Assembly (NCBI RefSeq): GCF_000482865.1
Contig: NZ_AXWW01000069.1
Coordinates: forward strand, 1-35,607
DNA length: 35,607 nt
Direction: 5' to 3'
DNA from: Actinokineospora inagensis DSM 44258
GTDB lineage: Bacteria > Actinomycetota > Actinomycetes > Mycobacteriales > Pseudonocardiaceae
Shown: positions 1 through 6,981 of the stretch, piece after piece
How the letters are laid out: every line of letters starts with the position of its first letter
Numbering within the stretch: position 1 is the first letter of the stretch
Position numbers and translations under genes: made by a program
The notes under the pieces: generated by a model
Seen by the model: only the letters and a program-made list of their open reading frames with translations
Database searches by the model: none
Told to the model about the DNA's origin: nothing

Positions 1-4
1 GCCT

Positions 5-49
5 GGGTAAGGCTAAAAGGCGGGGCCACTGGAAAGCGTGGCCTTACCC
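5..49. repeat. Perfect 9-bp inverted repeat upstream of the integrase
   Basis: GGGTAAGGC at 5-13 is matched by GCCTTACCC at 41-49. Inside it, GGCCAC (24-29) can pair with GTGGCC (38-43), so two alternative stems share bases 41-43. There is no T-run, so a simple terminator is not favoured. Large serine integrase attachment sites are about 40-50 bp imperfect dyads and often lie next to int, so an attachment-site relationship is possible. A true attL in a prophage would be a hybrid site, and no second copy was found at the right end. Confidence 0.4.
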
Positions 50-109
50 GCCGACCGGCTTAGGCCACCGCTCCCCCCAAACAAAACAACTCCACCGCAG
101 TTGCGTCTT

Positions 110-154
110 ATGGTGGTTGGCCATGAGGGATTTTTCGGGAGTGAACACCACCAT
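110..154. repeat. Inverted repeat ATGGTGG/CCACCAT
   Basis: ATGGTGG (110-116) and CCACCAT (148-154) form a 7-bp dyad around an AT-richer centre, about 90 bases before the integrase start. It could be an operator or part of the recombination region. Nothing else in 50-244 looks coding. Confidence 0.3.
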
Positions 155-244
155 CATATGCGTTGTGACGTGGCGTTTCTCGACTAGAATGCGGGTGCCT
201 GGGGACGTTGGGTTCTTGGGTTCCGGCAAGCTGGGGGGCCTGTC

Positions 245-1906
245 TTGAGCCGTCGTGTGGCGATGAAGCGCCGAGCCGATGATGAGGGTTCTGGGTATGT
301 GAAGTTGCGCGCGGTGTTGTATGCGCGGGTGTCGATGGATCGGCGTGGTCGTTCGATCTCGGTGGAGTCGCAGTTGGCGGTGGGTCGCCGGTTCTGCGAG
401 GAGTGGGGTATCGAGATCGCGGCGGAGTTGGTGGACAACGACATGTCCGCTTCCCGATACGCGAAAGAGCAGCGTCCGGAGTACGAGCGGGCGTTGCGCA
501 TGTTGGAGGCGGGCAAGGCCAACACGCTGTGGACCTGGGAGAACAGTAGGGCGCAGCGCGAGTTGGACATGTTCGTGCGGCTGCGCCAGTTGCTGATCCG
601 TATCGGCGGCTATTGGGCCTATGACGAGCGCATCTACGACATGAGCAACCCGGACGACCGGATCGAGGTCGCCGAGGACGCGTTGGATTCGGAGAAGGAG
701 TCGGAGAAGACCGCGAAACGTGTTCGGCGGGGGGTGGAGTCGCGGGCGTATGACCGGTGGTGGCATGGCCCGAAGTCGTTCGGTTACCGGAAGGTGTTCG
801 ATCCGGATACCGGTGAGGCGATCGAGATGGTGCCGCACGAGGTGACCGGTCCGGCCGCGGTGGAGATCGTGGAGCGGGTGATTGCGGGTGAGCCGTTGGC
901 GGCGATCGCGCGGGATTTGCAAGCGCGGGAGATTCCGACTCCGCGCGGGGGAAAGTACGACGCGCGCCAGGTGCGCCGGATCTGGGACGCGGCGCGGGAG
1001 CCGGTGGCGTGGGCGTATTTGATGGACCGGTGTACCCCGGAACAGCGGGAAGCGGCGGCGTTGGTGGCCAGGCGTGAAGGCGCGCGGGCGTCGGCGTTGG
1101 CGAAGTGGCTGAACAAGGAGCACACGCCGTTGGTGTACGACACCACCTGGAACGGGATGAAGGTCCGGTCGGTGGCGATGAATCCGGTACTGGCCGGGTG
1201 GCGGGTGCTGCACCAGAAGTTGCTGGTGAAAGGCCGTTGGCAGCCGTTGATCAGCGAGGAACAGCACGCGCTGGTGGTGGCCAGGCTCGGGGACCCGATG
1301 CGGCGGACGTTGCGGGACGGGACCCGGGTGGTGCACCTGCTGTCGGGGATCGCGCGGTGCGCGGTGTGTGAGAAGGCCGCCTACGGGCACAAGCGCGAGG
1401 GCGGGGTGTACGTGTGCAACTCCGGGCACGTGTCCCGCTCGATCACCCAGACGGATGCGTTCGTCACCGAAGCGGTGTTGACCCGGTTGGAATCGTGCCC
1501 GGAGCTGTTCACCGCGCCGGTCTCCGACGACGAGGTCACCCGGGCACGGGCGGAGGCCCAGGACTTGCGGGCGCGGTTGGACGGGTTCACCGACGCCGCC
1601 GCCGAGGGCGAGCTGAGCCCGGAGCGGTTGAGCCGGATCGAACGGAAGCTGCTGCCAAAGATCGACGCTGCCGAACGACGGGTCACGGAGCTGTCCTCGG
1701 TGCCCACCGTGGCGCCGCTGGTCGGGCCGCAAGCCCGGGAGGTGTGGGCAGAGCTGGATATCGCGGCGCGGCGGGAGGTGTTGCGGGCGGTGGTGCGCCC
1801 TCGTCTGTTGCGAGCAGCCAGGCGGGGAGTGTTCGACCCGGGCAGTGTGTCCCTCACCTGGTTGTCGGCTCCGGGCTCTGCTGGTGATCCGGTGGAGGTG
1901 GCTTGA
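245..1906 (+). CDS. int: Large serine recombinase (phage integrase)
   Basis: A 553-residue protein with the architecture of large serine integrases, which catalyse site-specific integration and, with a directionality factor, excision. The resolvase domain is at about 22-165. Its YARVS motif puts the nucleophilic serine at residue 30, followed by ISVESQ and the ENSRAQRELD helix (99-108). A recombinase domain follows at about 170-340. The zinc ribbon has C372, C375, C391 and H395, and a charged coiled-coil-like stretch lies at about 430-490. The chosen start is TTG at 245, six bases after a G-run at 233-238; an in-frame ATG at 263 lacks a comparable ribosome site. It is convergent with the late operon. 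No directionality factor was recognised; one of the small early proteins may fill that role. Confidence 0.95.
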   Translation: MSRRVAMKRRADDEGSGYVKLRAVLYARVSMDRRGRSISVESQLAVGRRFCEEWGIEIAAELVDNDMSASRYAKEQRPEYERALRMLEAGKANTLWTWENSRAQRELDMFVRLRQLLIRIGGYWAYDERIYDMSNPDDRIEVAEDALDSEKESEKTAKRVRRGVESRAYDRWWHGPKSFGYRKVFDPDTGEAIEMVPHEVTGPAAVEIVERVIAGEPLAAIARDLQAREIPTPRGGKYDARQVRRIWDAAREPVAWAYLMDRCTPEQREAAALVARREGARASALAKWLNKEHTPLVYDTTWNGMKVRSVAMNPVLAGWRVLHQKLLVKGRWQPLISEEQHALVVARLGDPMRRTLRDGTRVVHLLSGIARCAVCEKAAYGHKREGGVYVCNSGHVSRSITQTDAFVTEAVLTRLESCPELFTAPVSDDEVTRARAEAQDLRARLDGFTDAAAEGELSPERLSRIERKLLPKIDAAERRVTELSSVPTVAPLVGPQAREVWAELDIAARREVLRAVVRPRLLRAARRGVFDPGSVSLTWLSAPGSAGDPVEVA

Positions 1907-1929
1907 CCTCGGGGCCTCTGTGGGGCGGC

Positions 1930-1964
1930 GGCTGCCCCGGCACCCCCAGCGGGCCGGGGCAGCC
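1930..1964. terminator. Strong hairpin between convergent integrase and late operon
   Basis: GGCTGCCCCGGC (1930-1941) pairs perfectly with GCCGGGGCAGCC (1953-1964) around an 11-base loop. It lies between the integrase stop (1906) and the last late gene stop (1993). It has no clear T-run, which is common for actinomycete terminators. It probably acts on both strands. Confidence 0.7.
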
Positions 1965-1992
1965 ACCCTTCCCCGGTTCTGGGTAGGGCTTA

Positions 1993-2163
1993 CTAGGCCG
2001 GGGTTTCGGGGCGGTGCAGGGAGGTCACCACGGGGCGGAACACGGCGGTGAGCAGGTCACGCTGCACCGGGGTCAGCGGTGGGGCCTGCGCGGCGCGGGC
2101 ACGGGCGGTGGTCAGCGCCTCCGGAGTGAGCACCGCGGCCGGGTCCGGAGTGGGCGCGGTCAC
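1993..2163 (-). CDS. Small hypothetical protein, last gene of the late operon
   Basis: A 56-residue protein whose GTG start overlaps the stop of the preceding holin-like gene as GTGA, which indicates translational coupling. It is rich in Ala, Thr and Pro, with a helical, partly charged segment (PEALTTARARAAQ) and no membrane segment. I do not recognise the family. Its place after endolysin and holin makes a lysis accessory or small late structural role possible, but nothing in the sequence proves one. Confidence 0.6.
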   Translation of the reverse strand: MTAPTPDPAAVLTPEALTTARARAAQAPPLTPVQRDLLTAVFRPVVTSLHRPETPA

Positions 2164-2573
2164 CGGCGATCGGGGTCGTGGGTGAGCGGGGTGCCGTCGT
2201 GGTCGCGGGGGTCGGCCAGCGGGGTGATCTGGCGCTCGCCGGTGACGGTGATGCCGAACGCGGCGAGCAGGGTCAGCGCGGCGGTGATGATGCCGGTGGT
2301 GGCGTTGCCCTGCTCGGCGGTGAATAGACCGGAGCCGACGAGCCCGGAGATCGCGGCGGTGAGGCCGCCGACGATGGACGCGCCGACGCGCAGCGGGTAG
2401 CGGGATGCCATGTGGGTGAGGAGTTCCTTCCGGTGGGGTGGGTGGGGTGGTAGGTGATCGAGGCGTTCGTAGAGCCGGACGAACCCGGCCGCGGTCTTGA
2501 TCAGCAGCCAGCCGCCGACGATGGCCAGCAGCAGCCAGGACCCGGTGACGTCTGGTGGCGGGTCGACGGTCAT
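2160..2573 (-). CDS. Holin-like membrane protein, possible dual start
   Basis: A 137-residue protein starting with ATG at 2573, two bases after the endolysin stop, so probably translated by coupling. Predicted membrane segments are at about 11-30 (GSWLLLAIVGGWLLIKTAAG), 64-84 and 91-112, followed by a hydrophilic charged tail. Position beside a muramidase and this topology fit a holin, which permeabilises the membrane to release endolysin. An in-frame ATG at 2411 (Met55), preceded by AAGGAA about 12 bases upstream, would give an 83-residue two-segment form. The two products could be holin and antiholin, or 2411 could be the only start. No family signature is certain. Confidence 0.6.
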   Translation of the reverse strand: MTVDPPPDVTGSWLLLAIVGGWLLIKTAAGFVRLYERLDHLPPHPPHRKELLTHMASRYPLRVGASIVGGLTAAISGLVGSGLFTAEQGNATTGIITAALTLLAAFGITVTGERQITPLADPRDHDGTPLTHDPDRR

Positions 2574-2575
2574 GG

Positions 2576-3538
2576 TCAGGGGAGGGTGAGCCAGGCTCCG
2601 GCCTGGATCTTGTTGGGGTTGGCGATGCCGTTGAGGCGGGCCAGGACGGTGATGGTGGTGCCGAACCTGACCGCGATGCCGCTGAGGGTGTCGCCGCTGC
2701 GGATCTGGTAGCGGCGTGGCGCCGGGGCCGGGCCGGGTGTGCCGGGGGTGGGCAGGCGCAGGGTTGCTCTGGCCTGGATGCGGTTGGGGTCGGCGATGCC
2801 GTTGAGTGCGGCGAGCGCGGCCACGGTGGTGCCGAACCGCACGGCGATGCCGGAGAGGGTGTCGCCGGGGGCGATGACGTAGGTGCCGCCCGGCGCGGGT
2901 GGGGTGGGGCCGGGTGCGGGGGTGTCGCCGAGGGTGAGCGCGGGCAGGGACCAGGTGCCGAGGGTGATGTCGCGGTCGACGTTGCCGGGGATGCCGGGGA
3001 CGTGGCCGGTCTGGGTGTGCTGGTGCAGGGCGAGGCGGGGGTGGGTCCAGCCGGTGTTGCCGGGGTCGCCGTTGTAGCGGGCCAGCCACAGGCGGACCTC
3101 GTCGTCGGCCCACTCGTCCGGGCGCAGGACGGTGCGCCACCAGTCGAGTCCGGCGTAGACCAGGACGCGGCGGATGCCCGCGGTGGCGCGCAGTCGGGTG
3201 ATGAAGTCGCGGGCGAAGGCGTTGGCGGTGCCGCGCAGGTCGGCGGCCTCGATGTCGAGCATGGGCGCCAGCGACCCGGCGGCCAGCAGGCCGTGGCGGC
3301 GGAGCTGCCCGGTGAAGTTGTCCACCTGGGCCTGGACGTTGCCCGCGTGGGCGAAGTGGTAGCCGCCCACCGCGACGCCGACCGAGCGGGCACCGGCCAC
3401 ATGGGACGCGGCTTTCTGGTCGGTCCAGTCGGTGGCCTCGGTCAGCTTGACGTAGGTGTAGGTGATGTTGTTGCCGCGCACGGCGCGCCAGTCGGCGACG
3501 GTGTTGTAGTGCGAGAGGTCGATGCCGTAGTCGGTCAC
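2576..3538 (-). CDS. Endolysin: GH25 muramidase with two LysM domains
   Basis: A 320-residue cell-wall hydrolase predicted to cut the MurNAc-GlcNAc glycan bond. The GH25 barrel spans about 1-200. It has the N-terminal IDLSHYN with D7, GGYHFAHAG near 58-66, and the catalytic pair D95/E97 in LDIEA, then LVYAGLDWW and LWLARYN. A proline-rich linker leads to LysM repeats at about 219-263 and 276-320, each with GDTLSGIAVRFGTT, which bind peptidoglycan. There is no signal peptide, so export would need the neighbouring holin. The GTG start at 3538 overlaps the upstream stop (GTGA) and follows AAAGGA with 4-base spacing. Upstream codons in the same frame belong to the neighbouring gene's region. Confidence 0.93.
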   Translation of the reverse strand: MTDYGIDLSHYNTVADWRAVRGNNITYTYVKLTEATDWTDQKAASHVAGARSVGVAVGGYHFAHAGNVQAQVDNFTGQLRRHGLLAAGSLAPMLDIEAADLRGTANAFARDFITRLRATAGIRRVLVYAGLDWWRTVLRPDEWADDEVRLWLARYNGDPGNTGWTHPRLALHQHTQTGHVPGIPGNVDRDITLGTWSLPALTLGDTPAPGPTPPAPGGTYVIAPGDTLSGIAVRFGTTVAALAALNGIADPNRIQARATLRLPTPGTPGPAPAPRRYQIRSGDTLSGIAVRFGTTITVLARLNGIANPNKIQAGAWLTLP

Positions 3539-3873
3539 GGGTTCCTTTCCCGGTCCGGGGATGCCGGTTCCGGTGTGGTGGTGGGGGTCAGGTGGGCGCG
3601 GAGTCCGGCGATCTCGGTGAGCACGCGCAGGTGTTCGATCCGCAGCGCGGTCAACTCGGCTTTGACGGCGGCGAGTTCGGCCAGGACGTCGCGGGTGTAG
3701 GTGGCGCGCTCGTCCAACAGCGACTGATAGCCCGCGTGCAACGCGGCCAGGGACTGTTGTTCGGTGGCGGCGCGGGTGGCGCGCAGGGTGCGGCGCGCGG
3801 TCCACGCCCCGGTGGCGGCGCCGGTGAGCGGGCCGAGCAGGGCGGCGAGACCGCCGAGCCAGGCGGGGTCCAC
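3535..3873 (-). CDS. Single-pass membrane protein with coiled coil
   Basis: A 112-residue protein with a GTG start at 3873, after GGGGGTGA about 10 bases upstream. Residues about 5-24 form a membrane segment (WLGGLAALLGPLTGAATGAW), followed by basic residues and a long heptad-like helix (about 40-95, LAELAAVKAELTALRIEHL), then a Pro/Thr/acidic tail. Lying directly upstream of the endolysin, it may be a lysis-cassette protein (holin or spanin-like), but actinophages also keep such proteins as minor virion parts. The function is not established. Confidence 0.7.
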   Translation of the reverse strand: MDPAWLGGLAALLGPLTGAATGAWTARRTLRATRAATEQQSLAALHAGYQSLLDERATYTRDVLAELAAVKAELTALRIEHLRVLTEIAGLRAHLTPTTTPEPASPDRERNP

Positions 3874-3900
3874 GAGGGCGTCACCCCCGGTGCGGCTGGG

Positions 3901-6135
3901 TCAGCGCAGGACGCGCAGGGTGAGGGTGTCGGCCAGGCCGTCGGTGGTGGTGTGGGTGCGGCGGGAGCCGATGACGGCGGCGGTGATCGGGCCGCCGAGT
4001 CCGCCGGGATCGGTGACGGTGACGACGTCGGTGAGTTGCACGCGGGGGTCACCGACCACGGGCACGTCGGCCAGGATCGCCACGGGCGCGGCCAGGTCGG
4101 CGAGTAGCGAGTCCACGACGTCGCGGGTGGGTTCGGGGCGTTGGCGGAAGGGGTTGTCGGGCAGGTCGAGGACGCGGCGGCCGTAGCGGGCGGCAGCGGC
4201 GGTGTTGCGGGCGATGCCGGTGTAGGTGGTGTCGTCGGCGGTGACGGTGCCGGTGATCTGGAGCGCGGGTCGGGTACCCGCGGCCATCCGCACGGGGAAC
4301 GCGTTCGGGTTGTAGACCAACAGAGACAAGGTGAGTTCGTCCGGGTTGATGAACAGGGTGACCGTCACGTTGCTCACCCGGGCGCCGGTGGCGGCGTTGA
4401 CGGAGACGAACCCGCCGAAGCGGTCCGGGGGCCAGGTGTCGGTGGTGTAGGAGCCCATGCTGATGTCCACTTGGGAGCGGTGGGCGAGTTGGATCGGGTA
4501 GGTGGTGTAGCCGGTGGGCGAGTCGAACTGGTCGACGGTGGCGGCTTGGTACACCACGTCGTGGTCTTGGGCTTCGTAGCGGGCGGTGGTGCGGTAGGTG
4601 ATCTCGGTGCGGACCGAGTCCAGCGCGATCACCGGCTCCAGGTCCTTGAGGTCGACCAGGGCGGTGAGGTCTTTGACCGGTGTGTGGCGGGGGTGGGCGC
4701 GGGTGCGGAAGGCGAAGTGCCCGGACTCGTCGAAGGAGACGGTGCCGTACTCGGCGGCGGCGGCATGGCGGATGAGGTCCCAGGAGTCGCCGTCGACCAC
4801 ATCGGGGAGGCCGGTGATCCAGTTCAGGCCGGTGTCGAGCGTGGCGGCGGGGGTGTGCGGGGTTCCCCAGTCGGCGGGCAGGGTGTCCACCCGCTGCGCC
4901 AGGCGCAGGCACTGCACCGGCAGCGGCGTGAACGCGTGCACCCCGCCGGTGGCCGCGGTCGGCAGGTCGACGGGGCGGGCGAAGGTCGCGGTGACCGTGG
5001 CGGTCTGGACGCCGTCGAGGTGCCAGCGGTGGATCACGGTGCCGTCGGCCAGCCAGGCGATCCACAGCCCGACCGAGTGCCAGCGCGCCGCGCCGGTGAT
5101 GGCCGGTCCGACGATGGTCCCCGCCAGGGTGGGCACGGTGGAATTGCGGTTGGCCCACAACCGCGCCACCAACCCGCCGGTGGCGGTGACGGCGACCTCG
5201 ATGGTGTTGCCCTCCAGCTTGACCGTGCCGTCCGAGACGGCGAGCACGGTGCCGTCCGAGGAGCGGTGGAAGGTGTTGGTGGCCCCGGCGCGGATCTCGA
5301 ACTCGATGAGCTGCCGGTAGGACATGTACGGCTGAACGGCAGGAGTGGCACCCACCCACGCCCACACGTCCGGGCCGCCGTTGACGGCGAGACCGTAGGG
5401 GCCGTCCACGAACTCCGGCACGGTCGTGCTGGTCTTGGTGGCGGTGATCAGCGTGGAGCGCCACCCGATGTCCGGGGCCAGGCCGCCGTGGCAGGTCATC
5501 CCCCAGATCGCCCCCGCACGCGGCGGCGGTGAGGCGTAGATGCTGTTGCGCCGCAACACGTGGTCGATCAACCACTGCGTGTTGGTGAGGTTGCGGTAGG
5601 GGTAGGCGCGGGGGTTGCGGAACTGGGGTTCCCACATCGCCCACAGCGGCAGCGTCACCGACGCCCGCAACCGCTCGGCCGGGTCCAGGCCCTCGACGGT
5701 GACGGTGCGGCGGGACGCGGACAGGCGCGCGGAGCGGGTGGCGCCGGTGAACTGGCGCACCCACCGCGGCCCCTGCCGCGTCACGAGGCCGAGGTCCAAG
5801 CGCAGGGGCGCGTCCATCATCGCGTCGACCTCCACCGCCCGATCCGGCCGGTAGGGGGAGAGCATCCGGGCGATGTCCCGCGCATCGCCGGGCCGGGTTC
5901 CGCCGAGTTCGGCGGTGAGCTTCGCGGTGGTGTAGCCCTCCACCAGCGTCACCTCCGCCGGAAGGTCCCCGGTGATCGAGCGCTCCACCGACACCGACTC
6001 CACCACCGACGACAACTCCGACAGCGGGTGGCTATAGCCGCCGTCGTGGTTCCAGTCCACGCCCAACCGCACCAACGGCACCCGCTCGGGCGCCGACACC
6101 GCGTCGGCCAGGGCCTGATCGTCCGGGGCTTGCAT
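3901..6135 (-). CDS. Large minor tail / tail-tip protein (Tal-like)
   Basis: A 744-residue protein after the distal-tail-like gene and before the lysis cassette, the usual place for tail-tip or host-attachment proteins. The N-terminal third (VPLVRLGVDWNHDG... RSITGDL) resembles baseplate/Tal beta-sandwich domains of actinophages. The central part (about 215-400) has a concanavalin/LamG-like look, with segments such as WHSVGLWIAWLADGTVIHRW that may bind a surface glycan. The C-terminal part ends in a hub-like region (VQLTDVVTVTDPGG). ATG at 6135 follows GGAGG with 8-base spacing. There is no protease or fibre motif that I can name. Confidence 0.75.
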   Translation of the reverse strand: MQAPDDQALADAVSAPERVPLVRLGVDWNHDGGYSHPLSELSSVVESVSVERSITGDLPAEVTLVEGYTTAKLTAELGGTRPGDARDIARMLSPYRPDRAVEVDAMMDAPLRLDLGLVTRQGPRWVRQFTGATRSARLSASRRTVTVEGLDPAERLRASVTLPLWAMWEPQFRNPRAYPYRNLTNTQWLIDHVLRRNSIYASPPPRAGAIWGMTCHGGLAPDIGWRSTLITATKTSTTVPEFVDGPYGLAVNGGPDVWAWVGATPAVQPYMSYRQLIEFEIRAGATNTFHRSSDGTVLAVSDGTVKLEGNTIEVAVTATGGLVARLWANRNSTVPTLAGTIVGPAITGAARWHSVGLWIAWLADGTVIHRWHLDGVQTATVTATFARPVDLPTAATGGVHAFTPLPVQCLRLAQRVDTLPADWGTPHTPAATLDTGLNWITGLPDVVDGDSWDLIRHAAAAEYGTVSFDESGHFAFRTRAHPRHTPVKDLTALVDLKDLEPVIALDSVRTEITYRTTARYEAQDHDVVYQAATVDQFDSPTGYTTYPIQLAHRSQVDISMGSYTTDTWPPDRFGGFVSVNAATGARVSNVTVTLFINPDELTLSLLVYNPNAFPVRMAAGTRPALQITGTVTADDTTYTGIARNTAAAARYGRRVLDLPDNPFRQRPEPTRDVVDSLLADLAAPVAILADVPVVGDPRVQLTDVVTVTDPGGLGGPITAAVIGSRRTHTTTDGLADTLTLRVLR

Positions 6136-6138
6136 CGT

Positions 6139-6960
6139 CTAGACCTCCAGCAGGGTGAGAGTGCTTGCCCACGACCCCGGCACCGGATACGCCGCCGACA
6201 GCCCGTCGACCACGACCTGCGCCGCCCCACCCCCAGGCACCCACGGCGTGGCGGTCGGGGCGGGTTCGAGTTGCCAGGCTGTGGTGAGCACATGCGCACC
6301 GGCCGCGTTGCCTTCCACCAGCAGCGCCATCCGCGCGGCGGCGGCCGAGGACGCGAGCACCGACACCACCAACCGCTGATCGCTGTCCGGTGTGGATGGT
6401 GGAGAGTCGACGTGCCCGAGTGGGGAATCGTTGGTGTCGTAGAACTCCAGCCGCACCCGGGTCGTCACGCCCGCGCGTACCCACGCCGACGCGGTCACCG
6501 GCTCGCCCGCGGCCAACGGCACGCGGTCGGCGGCCAGCGAGCCACCGACCGCCGGTGGGGTCCAGTCCAGGCCACCGGCCAACGGCAGCGGCGTCACCGG
6601 CACCGTGGCCGTCCACACCAGCGTCCCGGCGGTAGGGGTGAACCCGGTGGTGGTGCGCTGCGCCGATCCGGTCGCGGCCACCTGCGGCGACAACCGGTTC
6701 CGGCGCTCGCCGTCGATAAGCCACAGCGGCCCGTCCACCAGGCCCAAGTGCAGGGCGTCGAGGTAGGCGTGGGTGTCGGGGTCGAGGTAGGGCCAGGTCA
6801 ACGACCATGCGCGCGGGACCGCGATCCGGTCCACGGTGACCCGCCCACCCAACGACCGGTGCGTCCCACCGATCCGGGTCGCGCTCGCGTCCGGGCCGGT
6901 GCCCAGCGAGGGGGACGGCAGGGTGCGCAGGGCGCCGAGTGGTCCGAGGTGGAAGCCCAT
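6139..6960 (-). CDS. Distal tail-like (Dit) minor tail protein
   Basis: A 273-residue protein immediately downstream of the tape measure gene, where siphoviruses place the distal tail protein. The N-terminal half (WSLTWPYLDPDTHAYLDAL, GPLWLIDGERRNRLS) resembles a tail-hub domain. The C-terminal part (about 115-273) resembles a carbohydrate-binding-like beta sandwich (ASAWVRAGVTTRVRLEFYD). ATG at 6960 is 21 bases after the tape measure stop. It would link the tube to the tail tip. The identification rests mainly on gene order and general sequence character. Confidence 0.7.
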   Translation of the reverse strand: MGFHLGPLGALRTLPSPSLGTGPDASATRIGGTHRSLGGRVTVDRIAVPRAWSLTWPYLDPDTHAYLDALHLGLVDGPLWLIDGERRNRLSPQVAATGSAQRTTTGFTPTAGTLVWTATVPVTPLPLAGGLDWTPPAVGGSLAADRVPLAAGEPVTASAWVRAGVTTRVRLEFYDTNDSPLGHVDSPPSTPDSDQRLVVSVLASSAAAARMALLVEGNAAGAHVLTTAWQLEPAPTATPWVPGGGAAQVVVDGLSAAYPVPGSWASTLTLLEV

Positions 6961-6981
6961 GGGGCATCACCACTCTCGGGT

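Noticed and set aside
1..60. tRNA fragment as integration site
   Set aside because: The inverted repeats do not fit a tRNA acceptor/T-arm layout and no T-loop sequence is present.
44..1966. A 640-codon open frame opposite the integrase
   Set aside because: Arg/Pro/His-rich, no domain, mirror of a well-supported gene; typical of GC-rich antisense frames.
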